Shown here piece after piece: positions 17,336 to 26,818 of a stretch of DNA of 64,000 nucleotides. Source of the DNA: Barnesiella merdipullorum (lineage in GTDB: Bacteria; Bacteroidota; Bacteroidia; Bacteroidales; Barnesiellaceae); contig DXBT01000023.1 in assembly GCA_019116365.1 (NCBI GenBank), forward strand, positions 5,555 to 69,554, written 5' to 3'. The notes beneath the pieces were generated by a model. The model saw only the letters and a program-made list of their open reading frames with translations. It was not told the DNA's origin and made no database searches. Both the position numbers and the translations under genes were made by a program. Numbering within the stretch: the stretch's first letter is position 1; each line of letters opens with the position of its first letter.

Positions 17336-17475
17336 ACCCGCACTCGATGCGGGGTCTAGTCGAGTGCAAGCAAAAGAAATGTATTTTGCAGATATTTACC
17401 CAAGCCAGTATTCCTGGATACCGCGTCGTAGCTCGGTATGACGTGTGTGTGTCACCCCGCACCCCGATGCGGGGT
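17336..17475. repeat. Dispersed palindromic repeat, two copies
   Basis: ACCCGCA/TGCGGGGT around CTCGA (17336-17355) and ACCCCGCA/TGCGGGGT around CCCCGA (17454-17475; perfect 8-bp arms) are both followed by TC(C/T)AGT. Between them lies another palindrome-like piece, GGATACCGCG...CGGTATGAC. The units match those at 10047-10214. Confidence 0.7.
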
Positions 17476-17524
17476 CCAGTGACAATCTTTAGCGATAAGT
17501 CTTGCAGGTATTTTCTATCCTCCT

Positions 17525-18211
17525 TTATTTATCAGCCTCGACCATCTGCTCGAAAGCTTTCCACAGTTTGTCGTCGGGCACGGGAGCCGTCACGCTGACA
17601 AGCTGTTTCGACACGGGGTGAATAAACTCCACATGGCGGGCATGAAGCGAGATACCGCCGTCGGGGTTGGAGCGCTCGGCTCCATACTTCAAATCGCCCT
17701 TGATGGGCGACCCCATCTTGGCCAACTGGCAGCGTATCTGGTGGTGACGCCCCGTCTTCAGATTCACCTCGAGCAACGTATAGCGGTCGCTATGAGCCAG
17801 CACCCGATAGTCGAGCACCGCCCGCTTCGCCCCCGGTCGCTCCCGGTCATAGGCCATCGACTTGTTACTCTTCTCGTTGCGCACCAGGTAGTGCACCAGT
17901 TCGCCGCTCTCCTGCTCGGGAGCCTGCTTCACGATGGCCCAATACTGTTTTTTCACCTCGCCGTTGCGGAACATCTCGTTAAGCCGCGAGAGCGCCTTAC
18001 TCGTTTTGGCAAAGACCACCAGCCCACTCACCGGGCGGTCGAGGCGATGAGTCACCCCCACGAAGACATTGCCCGGCTTGTTGTACTTCTCCTTGAGCCA
18101 AGCCTTCAGCGTCTCGCTCAACGGCGTGTCGCCCGTCTTGTCGCCCTGCACGATCTCAGAGCAGGTCTTGTTGACGATAATCACATGATTGTCTTCGTAG
18201 AGTACCTCCAT
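17525..18211 (-). CDS. RluA-family RNA pseudouridine synthase
   Basis: 228 aa from the ATG at 18211. Sequence upstream of it in the same frame is open but unlike the family, and a -7 box TATCTTTG (18243-18236) sits just ahead. The catalytic block is GVTHRLDRPVSGLVVFAKT with the active-site Asp, plus LLEVNLKTGRHHQIRCQLA and MGSPIKGDLKYGA. It isomerises specific uridines in rRNA or tRNA. There is no S4 domain. Short single-domain members include RluC/TruC-like and RluE-like enzymes; which site is modified cannot be told. Confidence 0.9.
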   Translation of the reverse strand: MEVLYEDNHVIIVNKTCSEIVQGDKTGDTPLSETLKAWLKEKYNKPGNVFVGVTHRLDRPVSGLVVFAKTSKALSRLNEMFRNGEVKKQYWAIVKQAPEQESGELVHYLVRNEKSNKSMAYDRERPGAKRAVLDYRVLAHSDRYTLLEVNLKTGRHHQIRCQLAKMGSPIKGDLKYGAERSNPDGGISLHARHVEFIHPVSKQLVSVTAPVPDDKLWKAFEQMVEADK

Positions 18212-18363
18212 AGTTATCTCGTTTTGTTTTCGGCACAAAGATAGTGCAAACCCGGCGGACCGACAAGAGATTGCACTCGAGAAGCCTGCCCGAAGAGGAC
18301 GAGGTGGAACTATAATAATATGAAGATTTACACCACCTTCACAGTATTCCGCATAAAAAATTT

Positions 18364-18371
18364 TACCTTTG
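18364..18371 (+). promoter_or_regulatory. -7 box upstream of the outer-membrane barrel gene
   Basis: TACCTTTG, with no clear -33 match; it would give a leader of about 55 nt before the ATG at 18431. Confidence 0.5.
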
Positions 18372-18430
18372 AGTCGTTTTTTTGTAACGAAACCCGGCGT
18401 TTTTACGTCTAAAGAGAAAAACGACACACA

Positions 18431-20620
18431 ATGAAACTGGCGCTCCCGGCCGCCCTGTTTGCGGTGGTCCTCTCTCCCTTGTACGCACACGGTGCCACAC
18501 CCAACACACCGGCCCATGCTGGCGATTCCATCGCCGTAGTCTATGCCGACACGACCGGTCTCAATGTCGATTCCATCGAGAGTTCGCTCAAGCAGGTCGA
18601 TCTCGACGAGGTCACCGTCGAGGCGTCGTCGTGGGTGCAGAAGGCCGACCGCAACCTGCTATATCCCAACGCACAGCAGATCAAGCAATCGCGCAATGGG
18701 TTGCAGTTGCTCCAGAAGCTGCAGATTCCCGGCGTCATCATAAACCCCTCGGACCAAAGCATTGCCCTGGCCGACCAGAGCGAGGTGAGCCTGCGCATCA
18801 ACGGTCGGCCCGCCGACAACAAGGAGATTCAGGCCCTCTCTCCCGAACAGATTATACGCGTCGAGTACATCGACAACCCGGGCGTGCGCTACGGCGAGGT
18901 GGGTGCCGTAATCGATTTCATCGTCAAGAATCCCACCTCGGGCGGCAGCTTCATGGGAGACATCAGCCAAAGCGTCAACCGGGGATTCGGCGAATACTGG
19001 CTCGCTGCCAAGGTGAACAGCGGCAAGTCTGAGTTCTCCTACTCGGGTTGGTGCTCGCCCCGTTGGAATATGGAGATGCTGCGCGACAATACCGAACACT
19101 ACGAACTGCCTGACGGCACCCGCTACACCCGCACCGAAGAGAGTCTCGACGGGAACAAATTCGAGCAGTGGACCAACGGCCATTCGCTCAACTACAACTA
19201 CCTCGACCCACAAAAGCAGATGTTCAACGCCTCGCTCAAATTCTATTATGGTCACCAGGAGAATCTTTACCGAGGCATCCTCACCGACCATTCGCCCGGC
19301 GGTACGACCAGCCTCATGCTCGACGACTCGAAAACGCACCGCATCAGACCCTCGCTGAACCTCTACTATCAATACAACTTCGACGAAGACCAACTGCTCA
19401 TGGCCAACGTCGTGGCCAGCTACGAGCGTCCCAACAGCCACCGCATCTATACCGAGGACGAACTCATCTATACCGACAACGGCTTCACCACCGGCTCGTC
19501 GCTGGTCGATATCGACAACCTCATCAAGAGCCGCACCTACTCGATACTGGGCGAGGTCGATTATGAAAAGAGGTGGAAAAACAGCCGCCTGACGGCCGGT
19601 ATCCGCCACACACAGTCGTGGATTACCAACGACTACGTGGCACAGGGCATCGACGACCACATGAACCAGGGCAACAGCTACATCTTTGGCGAATACTGGA
19701 TGCGGGTGGGAAAACATTTCGACTTCTCGGCCGGAATCGGCTACAGCCTCTACTCCTATGTGCCGCGTGACCGGGAATCGCACCTCTACTCCATCTGGCG
19801 CCCCCGATTTACGGCCCGATACACCATCAACGAACAGTCGTCGCTGCGGTTCAACTTCGTGCGCATGGGCAGCGTCATCAGCCTCGATATGCTCAGCCCC
19901 GTGGTGCAGGACGTCGATGGCATACAGCAATCGACCGGCAACCCCGATGTCAAGCCCTATGCCACCTACAAATACGACCTGCAATACCAATACAACAACG
20001 ATATCTTCTATGGCAAACTGGGGGCCTTCTATACCCATGCTCCGGGTGCCATCATGCCCGAAAAGGTATGGGTGGACGACAAAATTCTCACCCGCTACAA
20101 CAACCAGCGAAATGCCGAAGAGCTGCGTTTCTACCTCGATACCCGGGTGACGGCCATCCCCGACTGGCTCACCCTCAGTGTCGGACCCGCCTGGCACCGC
20201 TACTGGATGCGGGGCAACAACTACACCCACGTCTATAACAACTTCTACTGTTATGGCGCCTTCGAACTGTCGCACTGGGGATTCTCGCTCGAGGGGATGC
20301 TCCAGACCAACTTCAACCGGTTCTGGGGCGAGACACTCAATGGCGGGGAGAATGTGCACACCCTCAAACTCTCCTACAACTACAAGGACTGGAACTTCGG
20401 GGTGATGGTGTTAGACCCCTTCATCAACGACTACAAAGTGAAAAGCGAGAACTGGAACCGCTACGCCGGATACCAACAGGTGATGACCTCGAACATGATC
20501 AAACAGATGGTAGCCGTCAGCGTGAGCTGGAACCTCAACTGGGGCCGCCGATACGAAGCCGGCAAACAACGCATCAACAACGCAATAGGCAGCGGCGGTG
20601 TCAATGCCGTAGGCAAATAA
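18431..20620 (+). CDS. TonB-dependent receptor-like outer-membrane beta-barrel protein
   Basis: 729 aa. A signal peptide (MKLALPAALFAVVLSPLYAHG) is followed by a short linker, then a plug-like domain (LDEVTVEASSWVQKADRNLLYP, SLRINGRPADNKEIQALSPEQIIRVEYIDNPG, about residues 55-170) and a long barrel rich in alternating aromatic strands. It lacks the N-terminal carboxypeptidase-regulatory-like domain of the receptor at 4917. The protein resembles the outer_membrane beta-barrel family linked to TonB-dependent receptors; cargo is unknown. It stands alone, and is followed by a strong shared hairpin (20693-20724) with the convergent fabG. Confidence 0.82.
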   Translation: MKLALPAALFAVVLSPLYAHGATPNTPAHAGDSIAVVYADTTGLNVDSIESSLKQVDLDEVTVEASSWVQKADRNLLYPNAQQIKQSRNGLQLLQKLQIPGVIINPSDQSIALADQSEVSLRINGRPADNKEIQALSPEQIIRVEYIDNPGVRYGEVGAVIDFIVKNPTSGGSFMGDISQSVNRGFGEYWLAAKVNSGKSEFSYSGWCSPRWNMEMLRDNTEHYELPDGTRYTRTEESLDGNKFEQWTNGHSLNYNYLDPQKQMFNASLKFYYGHQENLYRGILTDHSPGGTTSLMLDDSKTHRIRPSLNLYYQYNFDEDQLLMANVVASYERPNSHRIYTEDELIYTDNGFTTGSSLVDIDNLIKSRTYSILGEVDYEKRWKNSRLTAGIRHTQSWITNDYVAQGIDDHMNQGNSYIFGEYWMRVGKHFDFSAGIGYSLYSYVPRDRESHLYSIWRPRFTARYTINEQSSLRFNFVRMGSVISLDMLSPVVQDVDGIQQSTGNPDVKPYATYKYDLQYQYNNDIFYGKLGAFYTHAPGAIMPEKVWVDDKILTRYNNQRNAEELRFYLDTRVTAIPDWLTLSVGPAWHRYWMRGNNYTHVYNNFYCYGAFELSHWGFSLEGMLQTNFNRFWGETLNGGENVHTLKLSYNYKDWNFGVMVLDPFINDYKVKSENWNRYAGYQQVMTSNMIKQMVAVSVSWNLNWGRRYEAGKQRINNAIGSGGVNAVGK

Positions 20621-20692
20621 GCCCGATTCCCCAGCTCTCCACCAACCCGGCAACCCAACGGGGTCCCGGCCAGGCACCCAACAGAAACAAAA

Positions 20693-20724
20693 CGGGGCTG
20701 TATCGTTTGTGCGATACAGCCCCG
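20693..20724. terminator. Bidirectional hairpin terminator between barrel gene and fabG
   Basis: Perfect 13-bp arms CGGGGCTGTATCG (20693-20705) and CGATACAGCCCCG (20712-20724) with a 6-nt loop. On the minus strand TTTTGTTTC follows, so it works best for fabG; the plus strand is followed by CTCTTTAT. Confidence 0.85.
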
Positions 20725-20745
20725 CTCTTTATGCAGATCTCTGGA

Positions 20746-21492
20746 TTACATGTTCATACCACCGCAGCAGTGGATAACCTGGCCCGTTACATACGACGAC
20801 AGGTCGGAAGCGAGGAACGTAGCCACATTGGCCACATCTTCGGGCGTTCCACCACGACGCAGAGGAATCTGTTTGGCCCATTCGGCTTTCACCTCGTCGG
20901 AGAGAGCAGCCGTCATGTCGGTGATGATGAAGCCCGGAGCGATAGCGTTGGCACGTACACCACGCGAACCCAGCTCTTTGGCAATCGACTTGGCCAAACC
21001 GATCATACCGGCTTTCGAGGCCGAGTAATTGCATTGACCGGCGTTACCCGATACACCTACCACCGAAGCCATGTTGATGATGCTGCCGCCTTTCTGGCGC
21101 ATCATGATGGGCGTAACGGCGTGGATGAAGTTGAAGGCCGACTTGAGGTTCACGTTGATGACCATATCCCACTGTTGCTCGGTCATACGCATCATCAGAC
21201 CGTCGCGAGTGATACCAGCATTGTTTACCAGGATATCGATGCGACCGAAGTCCTTCACGATCTCGGCAACCACGTTGTGAGCCTCTTCAAAGTTGGCAGC
21301 GTTCGAAGCATACCCTTTGGCACGTACACCCAAAGCGGCAATCTCTTGCTCGGTAGCTTTTCCGTTCTCGTCGATGGCGAGGTCGGTAAATGCGATATCA
21401 GCTCCTTCCGAAGCGAATTTCAGGGCGATAGCTTTTCCTATACCCCGTGCTGCACCAGTAATGACAGCAACTTTTCCTTCCAGTAATTTCAT
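20746..21492 (-). CDS. fabG: 3-oxoacyl-ACP reductase (FabG)
   Basis: 248 aa from MKLLEGKVAVITGAARGIGK. TGAARGIG (12-19) binds NADP(H), NNAG (90-93) is conserved, and the catalytic set is N115, S143, Y156 and K160 (INMASVVG, CNYSASK). It reduces 3-oxoacyl-ACP to 3-hydroxyacyl-ACP in each round of fatty acid elongation. It follows the TetR gene on the same strand with 64 bp between, so the two probably form an operon in which a fatty-acid or membrane-stress signal could be sensed by TetR. High similarity to authentic FabG rather than to a general short-chain dehydrogenase. Confidence 0.92.
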   Translation of the reverse strand: MKLLEGKVAVITGAARGIGKAIALKFASEGADIAFTDLAIDENGKATEQEIAALGVRAKGYASNAANFEEAHNVVAEIVKDFGRIDILVNNAGITRDGLMMRMTEQQWDMVINVNLKSAFNFIHAVTPIMMRQKGGSIINMASVVGVSGNAGQCNYSASKAGMIGLAKSIAKELGSRGVRANAIAPGFIITDMTAALSDEVKAEWAKQIPLRRGGTPEDVANVATFLASDLSSYVTGQVIHCCGGMNM

Positions 21493-21556
21493 AATTTTCT
21501 TGTTTATATGCAGGGTGGCGAGTTGCCTCACCGCCCCCGGTTAATATAATTATTTC

Positions 21557-22135
21557 CTATCGTTTTATTCCATACAAGATGAAATCCAAGATGTAGTCCT
21601 TCAGCCTCGACCGCTCGATACCCGACTCGGCAAAGTTGTCGCGGATATAGGGCACATCGAGTCCCCGCAAAGCATAGTGCAACACCGAAGCGGTTGCCGT
21701 CACGTTGGGGATGTGAAAAGCGCCCTGCTCTACCCCCTCGGTGAGAATACTCCGCAAGAGTGCCTCTTCCCGGATATCGATACTGCGCCGGGCCTTCTCG
21801 ACCTTCCAGATGTCGCGAAAAAACTCGGCCCGCAATGTACCGTTACGCACAACCGCCTCTTTGACAGCCTCCAAACGAGTGTTAATGTAGTTGAGCAGCT
21901 TCTCCTCGGGGGGTAAATCGCGATTGGCCAATCCCTCGAGCCGGGCATACAAGTGCTCCGACTCGGCCTCGACTACAGCCCAATAGATCTCATTCTTGTT
22001 CTTGAAATAGGTATAGATCGTGCGGCGTCCTTTCCCCGACGCCTCGGCAATATCGTTCATCGTCGTAGCCGCCACCCCTTTGCGGGCAAACAGCTGGCGG
22101 GCCACATCGATAAGCAATTCTCGTGTACGAACCAT
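21557..22135 (-). CDS. TetR/AcrR-family transcriptional regulator
   Basis: 192 aa. Residues about 5-50 are the TetR helix-turn-helix: RELLIDVARQLFARKGVAAT, TMNDIAEASGKGRRTIYTYFKNKNEIYWAVV. The C-terminal about 140 residues form the helical ligand/dimer domain. The ATG at 22135 is preferred over an in-frame GTG at 22159, because a perfect palindrome likely to be its operator lies at 22154-22169, just upstream. It is transcribed ahead of fabG, so it may regulate fatty acid synthesis and itself. Ligand unknown. Confidence 0.9.
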   Translation of the reverse strand: MVRTRELLIDVARQLFARKGVAATTMNDIAEASGKGRRTIYTYFKNKNEIYWAVVEAESEHLYARLEGLANRDLPPEEKLLNYINTRLEAVKEAVVRNGTLRAEFFRDIWKVEKARRSIDIREEALLRSILTEGVEQGAFHIPNVTATASVLHYALRGLDVPYIRDNFAESGIERSRLKDYILDFILYGIKR

Positions 22136-22153
22136 AACCTGTCTCTTTTTCAG

Positions 22154-22169
22154 TTGCACATCGGTGCAA
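22154..22169. promoter_or_regulatory. Candidate TetR operator palindrome
   Basis: TTGCACATCGGTGCAA is a perfect 6-bp inverted repeat with a 4-nt centre, 18 bp upstream of the regulator's ATG. A further half-site-like TTGTGCG follows at 22173-22179. Position and symmetry fit an autoregulatory site. Confidence 0.6.
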
Positions 22170-22331
22170 AACTTGTGCGAAATTACATATTTTTATCATT
22201 AAAAACCAAAGCAAACACTTCGTTTTTCTTGCCACTCTCCACGGCAGAAACTTTAACATTGTTAAAATCAATTGATAATCAATAGCTTAATTCTTAAATC
22301 AAAAGGTTACCTGAAAAATTACATCCAAATA

Positions 22332-22362
22332 TTTGCATTTTCGATTATTCTCCGTACCTTTG
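22332..22362 (+). promoter_or_regulatory. Promoter of initiator tRNA
   Basis: TTTG (22332-22335), a 19-nt spacer and TACCTTTG (22355-22362) match the Bacteroidetes consensus; the tRNA begins 14 nt after the -7 box. Confidence 0.85.
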
Positions 22363-22375
22363 CACTCACAAACAC

Positions 22376-22450
<75 letters not shown>

Positions 22451-22454
22451 AGAC

Positions 22455-22482
22455 AAAGGGTCGCAAACAGCGGCCCTTTTTT
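22455..22482 (+). terminator. Terminator of initiator tRNA
   Basis: AAAGGGTCGC and GCGGCCCTTT form a 10-bp stem (one G-U pair) with loop AAACA, followed by six T. Confidence 0.85.
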
Positions 22483-22619
22483 CATATATCCCTCTCCATA
22501 CCCCATAGCACACACACGCACAAGACCACTAATTTTCAGAAAAAGAGACGCTTTTTTACAAAAACAGAACTTTTCAGCGACTTTTCTTATTATTTTTGTA
22601 AGACCAAACAGGAATCGAT

Positions 22620-25598
22620 ATGAAAAACCGAACTAAAAAAATACTTGCCATCACGGGTATCTCTTTGGGGTCGATCATCGTACTTTTGATTGCGGCAATT
22701 GCCATTGCCATCAATTTTGTATTTACCCCCGAAAAGCTCACACCGGTCGTGCTTAAGGTAGCCAATCAAAACCTGAATGCCAAGCTCGACATGAAGAGTG
22801 TGGAGCTGACCTTCTTCTCGACCTTCCCGCGATTCGGGGTGAAACTGACCGACGGTACCCTTGTATCGAAATCGATACGCGACTCGCTTTGGCAACGTAC
22901 CGATTCGCTACTCTCGTTCAAACGAGCCATCGTAGTAGTGAATGTAGTCGATTACCTGCAAAACAAGAAAATCAGTCTCAACCGGCTGCGACTCGACAGT
23001 ATAAATGTCTATGCTTTCAAAAACAAAGAGGGCGTGGCCAACTGGGATATCGTGAAACCCGATACCGTAGCCGAGACCGACACGACATCGACCGGCCCAA
23101 TTGCCAGCGAAATAGACATACGGCGCATCGTTGTGCGCCATGCCACCGTCACCTACGACGACCGCGAGACCCGAGTCTTCGCCAACCTGTGGGACTCGAA
23201 CCTCAAACTGAAAGCGCACTGGCAACGGGGACACTCCATGCTGGCTCTCGACTTCAAGAATAAAAACGTACTCTTCTGGCAAGACGGCGAACTGCTGGCC
23301 CACCACATAGCCACTCAGTTGAAAACCGATGTCGAACTCGACCGGGCCACCCGGACCATCGACCTGCGCAACGCCTTGCTCGATGTCAACGGAGTGGAGC
23401 TCGATATCAAGGGGACCTTGCGCGGCGACACCGTAGCCAAAGCCCTGGACATAGACCTGCAATACGGGCTGCATGCCCCGTCGCTGGAGACTGTCATGCG
23501 CATGATTCCCGAAAGCGTGGTCAAGAAGGAGGAGGTATCGGCCCAAGGCGACGTGACGCTGAACGGTATTGTCAAAGGGCTCTATGGCAAAGACAAGTTG
23601 CCCATGGTCACCCTCAAGGTCGTAATCGACAAAGCCTCGGCCAAGTATGCCCACCTGCCCTATGGCATCGATGAATTCAAGGCCGACTTTTTCGGACAGA
23701 TCGACATGACCAAACAGCAACCCTCGTACCTCGACCTGAAGATTTTCCACTTCAAGGGAGCCCACACCAACATCCTGGCCGATGCCAAAGTGACCGACCT
23801 GCTGGGCGACCCCGACATCACGCTGAACACCAAATCGGTAATCGACCTGACCGCCCTGGCCAAGACATTCCCCTTGCAAGACGGCGTCTCTATCGAGGGA
23901 AACGTCGATGCCGACCTGCGGGTGCGCTGCCGCCTGTCGTCAATCAAGAAGAAAGATCTGGGACGCATCAAGGCACTGGGCAAGATAAAGATGGCCCAAC
24001 TGGCCTTGCGCGACACAAACAAAAACTTTGAATTCACGAGCGACGCCTCGCTTCGTTTCTTTGGCAACGATGTACTGGGGGCACAAGCCCAAATCCAGAA
24101 TATCGTGCTTCACTCACGCCAGGTAAACTCAACCATCGAAAACCTCTCGGCATCCATCAAGACGACCAATCCGCAAGACACTACACGCATAGCCGACGTG
24201 CAATGCAAGGTGAATGTCCAGAAACTGAAAGCCTCGATGCCCGCCGACTCGCTGCTGCTCTTCTGCGGCAAAGCCGACGCTACCGTCAATCTGCAACCGA
24301 TGGAAAACAAACCCACCAAACCCCAAGTCCGGTTCAACCTGAAGGCCGACACCCTCTTCTGTAAACTCGGCGAAAACCGCTTGGGCATGGACAAGGCTGG
24401 TATAAAATTAAGAGCCCGACAAATAAAAGACTCGATATGGATACCCCAAGGCACCGTAGGGTTTAATCGCCTGTTTGTGCGCACCCCCATGTCGTCGCTA
24501 CCCATACGCTTCCAAAAAACGGCCGTATCGGTGGGCAACCGCACCATCACCCTGCACAACGCCACCATGCGGATAGGCCGCTCGGACCTCACCGCATCGG
24601 GTTCCATACACAACCTCTACGGCGCCTTAAAACGCAACAAGATGCTCAAGGCGACCCTAAACCTCTCATCGAGAAACCTCAACTGCAACCAGCTGCTCCG
24701 GTCGATTACATTCCCCGAAGATACCGTTCAAATAGAGACCGACACCACCTCGACACCCCTGCAACTCTTTGTCATACCCAAGAACATCGATTTTGAGTTA
24801 CAAACCAACCTGAGGCGAGTCCGCTACGGAAAAATGACATTCCGCAACGTACACGGAGCCGTCGATGTGCGCAACCAAGCCATACACCTCAAGGAGCTGA
24901 GCATGGAGGGACTGGGAGCCACCATGAACACCACCCTCATCTACCAGGCCCGCAATGCCAAAGCCGGATATGCCGGATTTGACTTCAAGCTGCACAACAT
25001 CAACATAGGCAAACTGGTTGATTTCATCCCCTCGCTCGACACCATCGTACCCATGCTGCGATCGTTCCAGGGGACGGTCGAGTTCAACGTGTCGGCCGAA
25101 TCGGCACTCGACTCCTGCCTCAACATCAAGATACCCTCCCTGCGATCGGCCATACATGTCGAAGGCGACAGCCTCGTGTTGCTCGACGGTGAAACCTTCG
25201 CCGAGATCTCGAAAAAATTCCTCTTCAAGAACAAAGAGCGCAACCTCATCGACAGCATTGCCGTCAACATCAGCGTGGCCGACGGCAATGTGACCGTCTA
25301 TCCCTTCGTCGTCGAGATGGACCGTTATCGAGCGGCGGTGGGTGGTACACAAGACCTCGACATGAACTTCAACTACCACATATCCATACTCAAGTCGCCC
25401 ATCCCCTTCAAGCTGGGTTTGAACATCTCGGGTAACCTCGACAAGATGAAATTCGGCATGGGCAAGGCCAAATACAAAGACGCCGTCACCCCCGTCGAGA
25501 TACACAAGGTCGATAGCACCATCGTGAATATGGGTGAGCAGATTGTGCGCGACTTCAGGCGAGTCATGCGACGGCAAAGTACGCCCTCTACAAGATAA
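22620..25598 (+). CDS. AsmA-like inner-membrane/periplasmic protein
   Basis: 992 aa. One N-terminal membrane anchor (residues about 9-33, ILAITGISLGSIIVLLIAAI) is followed by a long periplasmic region rich in repeating beta segments. It includes the AsmA N-terminal signature (FTPEKLTPVVLKVANQNLNAKLDMKSVEL). A second AsmA-like part sits near the C-terminus (LDMNFNYHISILKSPIPFKLGLNISGNLDKMKFGMGKAKY). Large AsmA/TamB-like proteins form hydrophobic grooves for phospholipid passage to the outer membrane; that role here is inferred from family. No accompanying TamA gene is nearby. A strong hairpin (25634-25676) follows. Confidence 0.82.
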   Translation: MKNRTKKILAITGISLGSIIVLLIAAIAIAINFVFTPEKLTPVVLKVANQNLNAKLDMKSVELTFFSTFPRFGVKLTDGTLVSKSIRDSLWQRTDSLLSFKRAIVVVNVVDYLQNKKISLNRLRLDSINVYAFKNKEGVANWDIVKPDTVAETDTTSTGPIASEIDIRRIVVRHATVTYDDRETRVFANLWDSNLKLKAHWQRGHSMLALDFKNKNVLFWQDGELLAHHIATQLKTDVELDRATRTIDLRNALLDVNGVELDIKGTLRGDTVAKALDIDLQYGLHAPSLETVMRMIPESVVKKEEVSAQGDVTLNGIVKGLYGKDKLPMVTLKVVIDKASAKYAHLPYGIDEFKADFFGQIDMTKQQPSYLDLKIFHFKGAHTNILADAKVTDLLGDPDITLNTKSVIDLTALAKTFPLQDGVSIEGNVDADLRVRCRLSSIKKKDLGRIKALGKIKMAQLALRDTNKNFEFTSDASLRFFGNDVLGAQAQIQNIVLHSRQVNSTIENLSASIKTTNPQDTTRIADVQCKVNVQKLKASMPADSLLLFCGKADATVNLQPMENKPTKPQVRFNLKADTLFCKLGENRLGMDKAGIKLRARQIKDSIWIPQGTVGFNRLFVRTPMSSLPIRFQKTAVSVGNRTITLHNATMRIGRSDLTASGSIHNLYGALKRNKMLKATLNLSSRNLNCNQLLRSITFPEDTVQIETDTTSTPLQLFVIPKNIDFELQTNLRRVRYGKMTFRNVHGAVDVRNQAIHLKELSMEGLGATMNTTLIYQARNAKAGYAGFDFKLHNINIGKLVDFIPSLDTIVPMLRSFQGTVEFNVSAESALDSCLNIKIPSLRSAIHVEGDSLVLLDGETFAEISKKFLFKNKERNLIDSIAVNISVADGNVTVYPFVVEMDRYRAAVGGTQDLDMNFNYHISILKSPIPFKLGLNISGNLDKMKFGMGKAKYKDAVTPVEIHKVDSTIVNMGEQIVRDFRRVMRRQSTPSTR

Positions 25599-25633
25599 AC
25601 CTTCTTCACAAGAGAATACCCCGTCAATATACA

Positions 25634-25676
25634 ACGACACGCCCCCGACTGATTTGACAGTTCGGGGGCGTGTCGT
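25634..25676. terminator. Strong hairpin between AsmA-like gene and DUF486 gene
   Basis: Perfect 15-bp arms ACGACACGCCCCCGA (25634-25648) and TCGGGGGCGTGTCGT (25662-25676), loop 13 nt. No good T-run on either side; still the likely shared end of the two convergent genes. Confidence 0.6.
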
Positions 25677-25752
25677 ACCACCACTATTTGCCTCTCAAGG
25701 GAGGGAAAGCCCCGTCACCTGTACATCGACCGTCAGGAACACGGGGCAAGAA

Positions 25753-26121
25753 TCACTTCATAAATACAAAATAAACGGCCAGCACCAAGCAACCGAAAGC
25801 GGCAATATGATTCCAGTGCAACGATTCGCCCTTGAAGAACACCACTGAAAAGACGGTAAAGATAATGAGCGTAATCACCTCTTGAATCACCTTCAACTGC
25901 ATGAGGCTGAAAGGCCCTCCGTTCTCACGGAACCCCAACCGGTTGGCCGGCACCTGACAACAATACTCAAACAAAGCAATACCCCAGCTAAGCAGAATCA
26001 CCCCATAAAGAGGCCAGTTACTGATAACCTTCATCTCCTGCAACTTGAGGTGGCCATACCAGGCCATTGTCATAAAAATATTGGATATGATAAGTAACCC
26101 TATCGCATACAATCCCTGCAT
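25753..26121 (-). CDS. DUF486 / small DMT-superfamily membrane protein
   Basis: 122 aa with four hydrophobic helices (about 3-22, 35-55, 73-93, 100-120), as in the DUF486 branch of the drug/metabolite transporter superfamily. MTMAWYGHLK, SWGIALFEYCCQVPANRLGF and SLMQLKVIQEVITLIIFTVF are typical conserved stretches. The start at 26121 removes an N-terminal extension that is hydrophilic and unlike the family; a -33/-7 promoter sits at 26181-26152. Substrate not known. Confidence 0.85.
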   Translation of the reverse strand: MQGLYAIGLLIISNIFMTMAWYGHLKLQEMKVISNWPLYGVILLSWGIALFEYCCQVPANRLGFRENGGPFSLMQLKVIQEVITLIIFTVFSVVFFKGESLHWNHIAAFGCLVLAVYFVFMK

Positions 26122-26151
26122 AACTTTTTCTCCTTTTTCAAAAATCGGGTG

Positions 26152-26181
26152 CAAAGATACGCATTAAAAACAAGAAACAAA
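26152..26181 (-). promoter_or_regulatory. Promoter of the DUF486 gene
   Basis: On the minus strand TTTG (26181-26178), an 18-nt spacer and TATCTTTG (26159-26152). Confidence 0.65.
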
Positions 26182-26329
26182 GCAAATCGCACAAGAAGCT
26201 CACAGCAAGATTAATACACACAACACTCCCATAAAGCAAAACGGTCCAAAGAAAAACCATTTATAAAAAAAGTTAATACTCCCGCCAAGTGGTAAAAATG
26301 CCCCATCTTTGCAGTCGAGAGTATCTTAT

Positions 26330-26818
26330 ATGGAGAGCAAACGCATCGTTACCAAACCCTGCCAGGTGTCACCCATGCACTATTTCGGGCGATTGTTGCG
26401 CACATGGCTATATCGAAACGGGGTATGGATTGTGCTGATTGTGGCCCTGCTCGTGATGTTGTCGATACACAATCCACTATTCATCTATGTAGGGCTCATG
26501 CTGGTATTTCTGGTCTTCCCCATGATTCTGTATCACTTGTGGTTTGCCTATGCCCTGCACCCCGACTGCCGGGCATCCATTCTGTCGAAAGAGGTTGAAT
26601 TGAGCGAGCAAGGCATTACCTGCCACTTCGACGACAATCGCACCGAGACCATCGGGTGGAACCAAATTATCGATGTTAAAATAACCTCGAGCGACCTGGT
26701 CTTCTACCTCTCGCGATATCTCTTCTTCGTTCTACCCTGTGACTCATTTCAATCGCCCGACGATTTGGACTATTTTCTTAAAAAAATTCTCGCACCGTCC
26801 ATGAAGTATCAAAATTAA
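26330..26818 (+). CDS. YcxB-like membrane protein
   Basis: 162 aa. Two adjacent membrane helices (about 24-42 and 46-66) are followed by a small beta-rich cytoplasmic domain (LSEQGITCHFDDNRTETIGWNQIIDVKITSSDLVFYLS), the organisation of YcxB/PH-like proteins such as B. subtilis YcxB. The motif Gx(T/I)WxxI in the middle of the soluble part is typical. CATCTTTG (26304-26311), a near-match to the -7 box, lies 18 bp before the ATG. Function is unknown. Confidence 0.72.
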   Translation: MESKRIVTKPCQVSPMHYFGRLLRTWLYRNGVWIVLIVALLVMLSIHNPLFIYVGLMLVFLVFPMILYHLWFAYALHPDCRASILSKEVELSEQGITCHFDDNRTETIGWNQIIDVKITSSDLVFYLSRYLFFVLPCDSFQSPDDLDYFLKKILAPSMKYQN

